Source of the DNA: DASZJY01 sp036260255
Lineage (GTDB): Bacteria > Actinomycetota > Acidimicrobiia > Acidimicrobiales > AC-14
Reading direction: 5' to 3'
Assembly (NCBI GenBank): GCA_036260255.1
Contig: DATAAF010000117.1
Coordinates: 1 to 6,133 of the forward strand
DNA length: 6,133 bases
Notes under the pieces: model-generated
Databases searched by the model: none
What the model saw: only the letters and a program-made list of their open reading frames with translations
Told to the model about the DNA's origin: nothing
Translations under genes and position numbers: made by a program
Shown here: piece after piece, positions 1 to 5,406 of the stretch
Layout: each line of letters begins with the position of its first letter
Position numbering within the stretch: position 1 is the first letter of the stretch

Positions 1-1077
1 CCGGTAGGAGGTGCGACCGCCGTCCTTGGAGATCGACTTCGACACGATCGTGGACGTCGTCTCCGGGGCGTAGTGGTACATCTTCGCCCCCGCGTCCTGG
101 TGCTGACCGGGGCCGGCGTAGGCCACCGACAGCACCTCGCCCCGGGCCTTCGGGCCGACCAGGTACACCGACGGGTACTTCATCGTGAGCCGCGACCCGA
201 TGTTCCCGTCGATCCACTCGACGTGGGACTCGGCCTCGGCGCGGGCCCGCTTGGTGACCAGGTTGTAGACGTTGTTCGACCAGTTCTGGATCGTCGTGTA
301 CGTGATGCGCGACCCGGGCTTGGCGACGAGCTCGACCACGGCCGAGTGGAGCGAGTCGCTGGTGTACACCGGCGCCGAACAGCCCTCGATGTAGTGCACC
401 TGCGAGCCCTCGTCGGCGATGATCAGCGTCCGCTCGAACTGGCCCATGTTCTCGGCGTTGATGCGGAAGTAGGCCTGCAGCGGCATGTCCACCTCGACGC
501 CCGGGGGCACGTAGATGAACGAGCCTCCCGACCACACCGCCGAGTTGAGGGCGGCGAACTTGTTGTCGCCGGGCGGGATGACGGTGCCGAAGTGCTCCTT
601 CACGATGTCGGGGTACTCGCGGAGGGCGGTGTCCATGTCGGTGAACAGGACGCCCTGGGCCTCGAGGTCCTCGCGGTTCTTGTGGTAGACGACCTCCGAC
701 TCGTACTGGGCGGTGACGCCGGCCAGGTACTTCCGCTCGGCCTCGGGGATGCCCAGCTTCTCGTAGGTCGCCTTGACCGACTCGGGCAGCTGCTCCCAGG
801 CGTCGACCTGCTTGTCGATTGGCTTGATGTAGTAGTAGATGTCCTGGAAGTCCAGATCGGGCATGTTGACGGCGAACCAGGGCGCCATGGGCTTGCGCTC
901 GAAGAGCTTCAGGGCGCGGAGCCTGAACTGGCGCATCCAGTCGGGCTCGCCCTTCATCCACGACATCTCGGAGACGATGTCCTCGTTGAGGCCCTTCTTG
1001 GGCTTGAAGATGTACTCCTCGGTGGGGTCGATCCAGCCGAGCTTGTAGCGCCCGAGATCGATCTCAGTCGTGGCCAT
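1..1077 (-). CDS. sufB: Fe-S cluster assembly scaffold SufB (3' end cut by window edge)
   Basis: SufB is the core scaffold of the SUF system: in the cytosol it acts with SufC (ATPase) and SufD to build Fe-S clusters from persulfide sulfur. The reading frame is open from an ATG at 1077 to the left edge, giving 359 residues; family members run to roughly 470, so about the last 110, including the conserved C-terminal cysteine/histidine region, lie outside. Seen: the N-terminal block around ERKPMAPWF (60-68), SGGSFIYVPPGV (183-194), the beta-helix core with MGQFERTLIIADEGS (211-225), YIEGCSAPVY (229-238), WSNNVYNLVTKR (266-277) and the block around YAGPGQHQDAGAKM (320-333). The ATG is supported by AGGTG five bases upstream, with GGAG a few bases further out. 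No SufR-like regulator precedes it; the upstream neighbour is an amidotransferase. Identity is secure; partners sufD/sufC would be expected beyond the left edge. Confidence 0.97.
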   Translation of the reverse strand, partial: MATTEIDLGRYKLGWIDPTEEYIFKPKKGLNEDIVSEMSWMKGEPDWMRQFRLRALKLFERKPMAPWFAVNMPDLDFQDIYYYIKPIDKQVDAWEQLPESVKATYEKLGIPEAERKYLAGVTAQYESEVVYHKNREDLEAQGVLFTDMDTALREYPDIVKEHFGTVIPPGDNKFAALNSAVWSGGSFIYVPPGVEVDMPLQAYFRINAENMGQFERTLIIADEGSQVHYIEGCSAPVYTSDSLHSAVVELVAKPGSRITYTTIQNWSNNVYNLVTKRARAEAESHVEWIDGNIGSRLTMKYPSVYLVGPKARGEVLSVAYAGPGQHQDAGAKMYHYAPETTSTIVSKSISKDGGRTSYR

Positions 1078-1082
1078 CGGCG

Positions 1083-1092
1083 CACCTACTCC
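1083..1092 (-). promoter_or_regulatory. sufB ribosome binding site
   Basis: On the minus strand GGAGTAGGTG precedes the sufB ATG. AGGTG ends 5 bases and GGAG 11 bases before the start codon. This fixes the start at 1077, and it contrasts with several other genes here that lack a recognisable Shine-Dalgarno sequence. Confidence 0.6.
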
Positions 1093-1128
1093 AGGGGGTC
1101 GCGAAGCGGGGGAATTTCTCCTACACAG

Positions 1129-1157
1129 ATAGTAACAAATGGCCCGCCGACCTTCAT
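1129..1157 (-). promoter_or_regulatory. Candidate sufB promoter (extended -10)
   Basis: On the minus strand TACTAT (1134-1129) is preceded directly by TGT, giving an extended -10 pattern. A weak -35-like ATGAAG (1157-1152) lies 17 bases upstream. It sits in the only AT-rich patch of the spacer and would give a leader of about 45 bases carrying the Shine-Dalgarno. An imperfect dyad (CTAC...GTAA, 1121-1135) overlaps the -10 and could be a regulator site, but it is too weak to name. The assignment rests on pattern only. Confidence 0.4.
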
Positions 1158-1174
1158 CCCCGGCCGGCGGGGCC
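1141..1174 (-). terminator. Candidate terminator hairpin after the amidotransferase gene
   Basis: GGCCCGCCG (1141-1149) can pair with CGGCGGGGCC (1165-1174), giving nine GC pairs with one bulged base. On the minus strand the hairpin begins 27 bases after the amidotransferase stop and is followed by ATTTGTTA, a short T-rich stretch. That order fits an intrinsic terminator separating this gene from sufB. The T-tract is short, so this is a candidate only. Confidence 0.4.
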
Positions 1175-1200
1175 TCGGCCTGCCCTGCCCTGGTCAGGTC

Positions 1201-1944
1201 CTACCCGCGGGCCCGGCCGGCCGAACGGGGCATCCGGCGGCGGGCGCGCTCCACCAGCTGGCGGAACAGCCCCTGCTGCTCGGGCCAGTCCTCCAGCAGC
1301 TCGGGATGCCATTGCACGGCGACCACGTGAGGGCTGCCCGGGAGCTCGATGGCCTCGACGGTGTCGTCCTCTGCCCACGCCACCGCCCTGGTGCCAGGGG
1401 CGGCCTGGTCGACCGCCTGGTGGTGGATGGAGTTGACCTCCACCTCGGTGGCGCCGAGCGCCTCGGCCAGGTGGCTGTCGGGCTCGATCTTGACCCGGTG
1501 CACGCCCTCCCGCCACCGGTCGTTGCGGTAGTGGACCTGGCCGGTGACGGCGGGGACGTGCTGGATGAGCGACCCGCCCAGGGCCACGTTGAGCACCTGC
1601 ATCCCCCGGCAGGTCGCCAGCACCGGGAGCTCCGACTCGATGGCCAGCTCGAGCAGGCGGAAGTCGAAGTCGTCGCGGGCGGGGTCCACGCCGTTGGTCT
1701 CGGCCACCGGCTTGGCGCCGTAGCGGGCCGGCTGGACGTCGCCCCCGCCCGAGAGCAGCACGCCGTGGATCGCGGGCAGGAGGTCCTCCACCGCCTCCGG
1801 GCTCATCACCGGCAGGACCACCGGCACGCCGCCCGCCCGCTCCACCGCCTCGACGTAGAAGCGCGACGTCGTGTGCAGCAGCGTGGCGCCAAGGCTGGTG
1901 TCGACCAGGCGCGGGAAGGCGGAGATGCCGATGACGGGCTTCAT
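1201..1944 (-). CDS. Class I glutamine amidotransferase, gamma-glutamyl-GABA hydrolase (PuuD/peptidase C26) family
   Basis: This cytosolic hydrolase family cleaves gamma-glutamyl amides; PuuD itself releases GABA from gamma-glutamyl-GABA in putrescine breakdown. The 247 residues match the usual length. Seen: N-terminal KPVIGIS (2-8), LSGGGDVQPARYG (64-76), the nucleophile elbow LATCRGMQVLN (109-119) with Cys112, VNSIHHQAVD (170-179), and VAVQWHPE (208-215) supplying His213 and Glu215 of the catalytic triad. The triad is complete, so it should be active. No glutamine synthetase (PuuA) or other putrescine genes lie in the window, so the exact substrate is unknown and I withhold a gene symbol. 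The ATG at 1944 has no good Shine-Dalgarno; a TAnnnT element nine bases upstream suggests a very short or absent leader. The upstream small gene ends 38 bases before it on the same strand. Confidence 0.92.
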   Translation of the reverse strand: MKPVIGISAFPRLVDTSLGATLLHTTSRFYVEAVERAGGVPVVLPVMSPEAVEDLLPAIHGVLLSGGGDVQPARYGAKPVAETNGVDPARDDFDFRLLELAIESELPVLATCRGMQVLNVALGGSLIQHVPAVTGQVHYRNDRWREGVHRVKIEPDSHLAEALGATEVEVNSIHHQAVDQAAPGTRAVAWAEDDTVEAIELPGSPHVVAVQWHPELLEDWPEQQGLFRQLVERARRRMPRSAGRARG

Positions 1945-1953
1945 GTGGGACCG

Positions 1954-1959
1954 AGCGTA
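1954..1959 (-). promoter_or_regulatory. Candidate -10 element for a near-leaderless amidotransferase transcript
   Basis: TACGCT on the minus strand fits the actinobacterial TAnnnT -10 pattern and ends nine bases before the ATG at 1944. Transcription would begin within a few bases of the start codon. No convincing -35 is seen. The 38-base gap from the upstream gene would also allow simple read-through. Confidence 0.25.
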
Positions 1960-1982
1960 CGGGACGTCGTGCCGTTCGGCGC

Positions 1983-2225
1983 TCAGGACCGGGGCGAGAG
2001 CTCGGCCGCCAGCTCGGTCAGGGCCTCGAGGTCGGCGGCGGGGTCGGAGCCGGCGCAGAACACCGCCACCCGCCCCTGGGCCTCCTCGTGCAGGACCGAG
2101 GCCAGTCGCCCACCCCGGTCGCCGCCCCCGGTCACGAGGATCACGGTGGCCCCCTCCGCCGCCAGGGCCCGGGCGATGGCCGCCGTCCTCTCCTCGCCGG
2201 TGGCGTCGAGGGCCACGATGGCCAT
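1983..2225 (-). CDS. Small Rossmann-like protein resembling a truncated short-chain dehydrogenase N-terminus
   Basis: This 80-residue protein begins MAIVALDATGEERTAAIARA and continues with LAAEGATVILVTGGG (21-35), then VAVFCAGSDPAADLEALTEL (53-72). The strand-helix-strand-helix order and the wording resemble the first part of short-chain dehydrogenases. The cofactor motif TGxxxGIG is not intact, and the protein stops about where the NNAG strand would begin, so the catalytic Ser-Tyr-Lys region is absent. No continuation exists in the 38 bases before the next gene. It may be a dedicated small conserved protein or a relic; enzymatic activity is unlikely. The ATG at 2225 lacks a Shine-Dalgarno. 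An in-frame GTG at 2297, six bases from a -10-like TACGCT, would add 24 Gly-rich residues; I prefer the ATG because it begins directly on the first strand. Confidence 0.6.
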   Translation of the reverse strand: MAIVALDATGEERTAAIARALAAEGATVILVTGGGDRGGRLASVLHEEAQGRVAVFCAGSDPAADLEALTELAAELSPRS

Positions 2226-2303
2226 GGTCCCGGTGAGCGACGGGCGGGAGCCGCCGCCTCCGCCTCCGACCTGATCTTGGCCCTGCCCCCCGTGCACGCC
2301 ACC

Positions 2304-2309
2304 AGCGTA
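2304..2309 (-). promoter_or_regulatory. Candidate -10 element, minus arm of the divergent promoter
   Basis: TACGCT on the minus strand ends six bases before an in-frame GTG at 2297. It would drive the small Rossmann-like gene, either leaderless from that GTG or with a leader of about 72 bases to the ATG at 2225. No -35 match is seen. It lies about 30 bases from the plus-strand element of the DUF4395 gene, so the two promoters would share regulatory space. Confidence 0.3.
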
Positions 2310-2339
2310 CGCCGGAATGCCGACCGATGAGGTCGGGTT

Positions 2340-2345
2340 TACACT
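2340..2345 (+). promoter_or_regulatory. Candidate -10 element for a leaderless DUF4395 transcript
   Basis: TACACT matches TATAAT at four of six positions and fits TAnnnT. Exactly six bases separate it from the ATG at 2352, which would place the transcription start on the A of the start codon. There is no Shine-Dalgarno in the intervening bases. Leaderless genes of this design are common in actinobacteria. The -35 is not recognisable. Confidence 0.45.
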
Positions 2346-2351
2346 TGGGAC

Positions 2352-2795
2352 ATGTCTACAACGCCCGTGCCTCCCCCGATCGACCCACGGGGGCCCCGGT
2401 TCAACCAGGCGATGGTCACGCTGCTGCTGCTGGTCGGCTTCGTGCTCGACGCGCCGGTCGTGGTGCCGGCGGTGGCGGTCGTGCTCCTGGCCGGAGCGGC
2501 GCTGGGACCGCGGTGGGGCCCCTTCCTGCGCCTCTACAGCGAGGTCATCCGGCCGCGGCTGGCACCGCCCACGACCCTCGAGGATCCCCGGCCGCCCCGC
2601 TTCGCCGCCGCCGTCGGGGTTCTGTTCCTCGCCGCGTCCACCGTCGCCTTCATGGTCGGGAGCTCGGTGGTCGGATGGGCCCTCGCCCTGGTGGTGGCCG
2701 TCCTGGCCGGCCTGGCCGCCACAACCGGCATCTGCGTGGGATGCGAGATCTGGCTGTTCCTCGCCCGCCGGCGGGGGACCCGGTTGGCGGCTTGA
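2352..2795 (+). CDS. DUF4395 integral membrane protein
   Basis: The 147-residue protein has the DUF4395 layout: PIDPRGPRFNQ (9-19), a hydrophobic pair around 21-50, a loop with FLRLYSEVIRPRL (58-70), the family-like LEDPRPPRFA (76-85), and hydrophobic segments over about 86-125. CVGC (128-131) follows, then WLFLARRR. DUF4395 has no settled biochemical function; the family often lies next to thioredoxin-like and sulfurtransferase genes. Here a thioredoxin-like gene follows after seven bases, with its Shine-Dalgarno overlapping this stop codon, so the two are co-expressed. The basic tail suggests a cytosolic C-terminus, putting the CxxC near the inner membrane face (inference). The ATG at 2352 is chosen because a -10-like TACACT six bases upstream fits leaderless expression. 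A redox role for the CxxC is plausible but unproven. Confidence 0.88.
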   Translation: MSTTPVPPPIDPRGPRFNQAMVTLLLLVGFVLDAPVVVPAVAVVLLAGAALGPRWGPFLRLYSEVIRPRLAPPTTLEDPRPPRFAAAVGVLFLAASTVAFMVGSSVVGWALALVVAVLAGLAATTGICVGCEIWLFLARRRGTRLAA

Positions 2796-2802
2796 GGCTC
2801 CC

Positions 2803-3201
2803 GTGATCCCCACCCGCGCCGTGCTCGCCCTCGTACTGGTCCTGGCGATCCTCTTCGTGGCCCGCCTCTACCGCGCACGGAAGTCGCGCGCCGCGGCCGC
2901 CGACGTCCGCCCGGACGCCCACCCGCTGGTTCCCGACGCCGTGCGGGCCGGAGCCGAGCGCACGTGGGTGCTCTTCACGTCGCCCTACTGCGCCAACTGC
3001 GGACCCGTCGAAGAGCGGTTGAGGGCATCCGATCCCGGCGCCCGGGTGGTGCGGGTCGACGCCACCCGGGAGCCGCTCCTGGCCAAGGCCTTCAACGTAC
3101 GCAGCGCCCCCACCGCCGTCCTCGCCGACGCCGACGGCCGGGTCCAGACCCGCCTGGTCGGGCCCGACGCGGTCGAGCGCTGGGCCCTCAGCCGGCGCTG
3201 A
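2803..3201 (+). CDS. Membrane-anchored thioredoxin-like protein
   Basis: From a GTG at 2803 the product is 132 residues. It has one N-terminal hydrophobic segment (about 6-20), then a basic run RLYRARKSR (21-29), then a thioredoxin fold: VLFTSPYCANCGPVEERL (56-73) with the CANC redox pair Cys63/Cys66, VVRVDAT (82-88), and the cis-proline loop SAPTAVL (101-107). The usual Trp before the first cysteine is replaced (SPYC rather than WC), which alters redox tuning. The cluster of positive residues just after the helix favours a cytosolic thioredoxin domain, unlike secreted TlpA/ResA proteins; this is inference from the positive-inside rule. The GTG start is supported by TTGAGG, whose GAGG ends five bases upstream and which overlaps the DUF4395 stop. 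The frame is open further upstream but lacks thioredoxin features there. The likely partner is the DUF4395 protein. Confidence 0.88.
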   Translation: MIPTRAVLALVLVLAILFVARLYRARKSRAAAADVRPDAHPLVPDAVRAGAERTWVLFTSPYCANCGPVEERLRASDPGARVVRVDATREPLLAKAFNVRSAPTAVLADADGRVQTRLVGPDAVERWALSRR

Positions 3202-4174
3202 CGCCGGCGACGTTCCAGTAGGGGTGGCGTGACTCGTCGGTAGGTCGGGTCAGGATCTCGGCGCGCTGGTCGGTGACCTCCAGGGTGTGCTCGAACTGGG
3301 CGGTGCGGCGGCGGTCGGCGGTGACCGCGGTCCAGCCGTCGTCCCACATCCGGACCTTCCAGTCGCCCATGGTGATCATGGGCTCGATGGTGAAGGTCAT
3401 GCCCGGCTCGAGCACGGTCGTCGCCCGCCGCTCGTAGTAATGGGGAACGCTGAGCCCGGCATGGAACTGCTCGCCGATCCCGTGCCCCACGAAGTCACGG
3501 ACCACGCCGTAGCCGTGCGCCTCGGCGTGCTCCTGGATCGCCCGGCCGATCACGTTGAGCGGCTCGCCCGGGGCAACCGCGGCGATGGCCCGCTCGAGGC
3601 ACTCGCGGGTGACGGCGATGAGCCGGGCCGACTCCTCGTCGACCCGGCCGACCGCGAACGTCGCGTTGGTGTCGCCGTGGACGCCCTCGCGGTAGACGGT
3701 GACGTCGAGGTTGACGATGTCGCCCTCGCGCAGAGGACGGTCGTCGGGGATGCCGTGGCACACGACCTCGTTGACCGACGTGCACAGCGCCTTGGGGAAC
3801 GGTGCCCCGCCGCCGCCGTAGTTCAACGGGCTCGGGTAGCCGCCGATGTCGAGGATCAGCTGGTGGCACAGGGCGTCGAGCTCCTCGGTGGTCACCCCGG
3901 GCGCCACCGCCTCGCCCACGGCCACGAGGACGTCGGCCGCCGCCCGGCAGGTGCGGCGCATGCGCTCGAGGACGTCGGGAGACTTGACCAGCGGCTCGGC
4001 CCACCGGTCGAGGATCCCCGACTCGGCGTAGGACGGCCGGGCGATGCCCGCCGGCACGGCGCGCCGTGGGCTGATCCGCCCCGCCCGTACCGGCTGGGTG
4101 GACGGCTGGTGGCACCGCTTGAACTTCACCCCGCTCCCGCACCAGCACGGCGCGTTGGGGCCCAGGGCGGTCAC
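3188..4174 (-). CDS. map: Type I methionine aminopeptidase with N-terminal SEC-C zinc motif
   Basis: This enzyme removes the initiator methionine from nascent proteins. The 328 residues begin with a SEC-C motif, NAPCWCGSGVKFKRCH (7-22), whose three Cys and His bind zinc, as in longer bacterial MetAPs thought to associate with the ribosome. The catalytic domain runs from about 62 to 308 and keeps all five metal ligands: Asp157 (NLDVTVY), Asp168 (HGDTNATF), His231 (GHGIGEQFH), Glu264 (FTIEPM) and Glu295 (QFEHTLEV), plus His140 of VCHGIPDD. A glycine-rich insertion (GGGGAP, 120-125) replaces the short HG/KG before FPK of many homologues. A tail of about 20 residues follows the domain. The start is GTG at 4174 with GGGGAG and five bases of spacing. 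Its 3' end overlaps the thioredoxin-like gene by 14 bases, tail to tail. Confidence 0.96.
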   Translation of the reverse strand: MTALGPNAPCWCGSGVKFKRCHQPSTQPVRAGRISPRRAVPAGIARPSYAESGILDRWAEPLVKSPDVLERMRRTCRAAADVLVAVGEAVAPGVTTEELDALCHQLILDIGGYPSPLNYGGGGAPFPKALCTSVNEVVCHGIPDDRPLREGDIVNLDVTVYREGVHGDTNATFAVGRVDEESARLIAVTRECLERAIAAVAPGEPLNVIGRAIQEHAEAHGYGVVRDFVGHGIGEQFHAGLSVPHYYERRATTVLEPGMTFTIEPMITMGDWKVRMWDDGWTAVTADRRRTAQFEHTLEVTDQRAEILTRPTDESRHPYWNVAGVSAG

Positions 4175-4177
4175 GAT

Positions 4178-4185
4178 CTCTCCCC
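4178..4185 (-). promoter_or_regulatory. map ribosome binding site
   Basis: GGGGAGAG on the minus strand lies just before the GTG at 4174, with GGAG ending five bases away. It is the clearest Shine-Dalgarno in the window and decides the GTG start. Confidence 0.65.
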
Positions 4186-4210
4186 GTGACCTGCGCCCGG
4201 CTCGCCCTGG

Positions 4211-4262
4211 GGGGCCGCCGGCACGTGCGGGCGGCGGGCGAGAGGCAGGTCCCGGCGGCCCC
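4211..4262 (-). terminator. Perfect 11-bp GC inverted repeat between the RmlC-like gene and map
   Basis: GGGGCCGCCGG (4211-4221) and CCGGCGGCCCC (4252-4262) are perfect reverse complements separated by 30 bases. On the minus strand the structure begins 15 bases after the RmlC-like stop and ends 36 bases before the map start. There is no T-tract, so it would be a T-less hairpin terminator, an attenuating or processing structure before map, or an operator-like palindrome. In such GC-rich DNA an 11-bp perfect arm is uncommon but not impossible by chance. Confidence 0.4.
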
Positions 4263-4277
4263 GCTCGCCGTGCTCGG

Positions 4278-4880
4278 TCACGGGACGCGAAGCTCGGGGT
4301 CGGGCCCGAGCAGGGGACGGGCGCCGTGGGGGATGTCGGCGCGGCGAGGGTTCGTCTGGTCGCGCCGGGACAGGACGGGGTCGGCGACGGCCCAACGGGC
4401 CGCCACCTCGGGGTCGTCCCAGGCGACGCCCAGCTCGTCGTCGGGGCTGTAGTACTGGTCGACCAGGTAGGTGATGATGAGGTCGGTGAGGGCGGCGAAC
4501 CCGTGGGCCACCCCGGGCGGGATGTACACGCCCTGCTCGTTGCGGTCGCCGATCTCCAGCTCGAGGGTGGCGCCGTCGGTCGGCGACCCCTCGCGGAGGT
4601 CGTGGAGCACGACCTGGGCCCTTCCGCGGGCGACGTACCAGTAGTCCGCCTGGCGCAGGTGGTAGTGCAGGCCGACGAGGCTTCCCGCCACCTTGTCCGA
4701 GCGGTTGCCCTGGACCATCTCCCGTCCGTCCGGGAACCACGACCGCCGGTAGGTCTCGACGAAGCGGCCGCGGTCGTCGCCGAACTGGGTGGGCGTCACC
4801 AGGTAGACGCCCACGATGGCGTCCGACTCGACGACCTCGGCCACGGGCGGCGACGCCGGCTCAGGGTTCGAAGCGGCCAT
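4278..4880 (-). CDS. RmlC-like cupin (dTDP-4-dehydrorhamnose 3,5-epimerase family)
   Basis: RmlC-type cupins epimerise C3 and/or C5 of dTDP-4-keto-6-deoxy sugars, usually for rhamnose synthesis. The 200 residues contain TQFGDDRGRFVETYR (31-45), GSLVGLHYHLRQADYWYV (66-83), IPPGVAHGFAALTD (120-133), TYLVDQYYSPDDELGVAW (137-154) and VLSRRDQ (169-175). Aligning by eye to Salmonella RmlC keeps the catalytic dyad His63/Asp170 (His72/Asp174), His120 (His126) and Tyr133 (Tyr138). Arg60 of the RGLH motif is Val69 and Lys73 is Asp79, so substrate or reaction may differ from true RmlC. No rmlA, rmlB or rmlD lies nearby. The ATG at 4880 overlaps the end of the flavin reductase gene by 20 bases. Its Shine-Dalgarno is poor, suggesting translational coupling. 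In-frame GTG codons at 4886 and 4889 are alternatives. Confidence 0.85.
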   Translation of the reverse strand: MAASNPEPASPPVAEVVESDAIVGVYLVTPTQFGDDRGRFVETYRRSWFPDGREMVQGNRSDKVAGSLVGLHYHLRQADYWYVARGRAQVVLHDLREGSPTDGATLELEIGDRNEQGVYIPPGVAHGFAALTDLIITYLVDQYYSPDDELGVAWDDPEVAARWAVADPVLSRRDQTNPRRADIPHGARPLLGPDPELRVP

Positions 4881-5406
4881 ATCCACCACGGTAGAAGACC
4901 AGGGGCCCTCCCTCGTGCGCCACGCCCATGTCACGGACCCGCCCGACGACGATCACGTGGTCGCCGGCGCCGTGCTCGGCTTCCACGGAGCAGTCGAGCC
5001 ACGCCAGCGCGCCGGCGAGGATCGGCGCACCGGACTCGGCCGGGCGCCAGCCGACGCCGCGGAACTTGTCCGTGCTGCGCCGGGCGAACGCTCGGGACAG
5101 GTGCTCCTGGTCCTCGGCGAGGATGTTCACGCAGAACGAGCCCATGGCGCGTATGCGCGGCCACGTCCTCGACACCGAGGCCACGCAGAACGCCACGAGC
5201 GGAGGCTCGAGCGACACCGACGTGAAGGAGTTGACCGACAGCCCGCTCGGCTCTCCTTCGTCGGCGGTGGTGACGACAGTGACGCCGGTGGCGAAGTGGC
5301 CCAGCACCTGACGGAACCGGGCGGTGTCGATGTCGGCGGCGGCATCGGCGTCGGCCCCCTCGGGCACGGGCGCCAGCGGGTCGTCGGGAGCCTGGTCGCC
5401 GCTCAC
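4861..5406 (-). CDS. Flavin reductase-like FMN-binding split-barrel protein
   Basis: Proteins of this family (HpaC/NtaB-like) use NAD(P)H to reduce FMN or FAD, typically to feed a two-component monooxygenase. The 181-residue product has an acidic, Ala/Pro-rich N-terminal extension (1-27), then FRQVLGHFATGVTVVTT (31-47), GLSVNSFTSVSLEPPLVAF (55-73), FCVNILAEDQEHLSRAFA (91-108), DKFRGVGW (113-120), HVIVVGRV (150-157) and PLVFYRGGY (168-176), the expected order of family motifs through the barrel. The GTG at 5406 forms a four-base GTGA overlap with the stop of the upstream metallo-beta-lactamase-fold gene, a classic coupled junction that fixes this start although the frame is open further upstream. 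No monooxygenase partner is visible in the window, so the physiological acceptor is unknown. A flavin-binding oxidase role is also possible. Confidence 0.92.
   Translation of the reverse strand: MSGDQAPDDPLAPVPEGADADAAADIDTARFRQVLGHFATGVTVVTTADEGEPSGLSVNSFTSVSLEPPLVAFCVASVSRTWPRIRAMGSFCVNILAEDQEHLSRAFARRSTDKFRGVGWRPAESGAPILAGALAWLDCSVEAEHGAGDHVIVVGRVRDMGVAHEGGPLVFYRGGYGRFEP

Noticed and set aside
2251..2268. CCGCCGCCTCCGCCTCCG tract as a microsatellite or phase-variable repeat
   Set aside because: It is too short and imperfect, and such triplet runs are common in GC-rich DNA.
73..2274. A 733-codon open frame on the plus strand
   Set aside because: It lies opposite sufB, the amidotransferase and the small Rossmann-like gene. 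Its product is rich in Arg, Gly, His, Leu and Val with no domain, as expected of a shadow frame in GC-rich DNA.
2317..2802. Upstream ATG at 2317 for the thioredoxin-like gene
   Set aside because: It would run in another frame through the whole DUF4395 gene and yield Trp/Arg/Ser-rich sequence. The GTG at 2803 has a good Shine-Dalgarno.
2226..2813. Upstream extension of the small Rossmann-like gene on the minus strand to 2813
   Set aside because: The added residues are low-complexity (His, Arg, Gln, Gly) and run antisense to the DUF4395 gene. Only the 1983-2225 part looks like protein.
3287..4189. A 300-codon open frame on the plus strand
   Set aside because: It is antisense to map, which has every catalytic ligand; the plus-strand product shows no family features.
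4881..4934. Upstream ATG at 4934 for the RmlC-like gene
   Set aside because: It would overlap the reductase by 74 bases and add residues (MTWAWRTREG) that merely read the reductase coding sequence in another frame.
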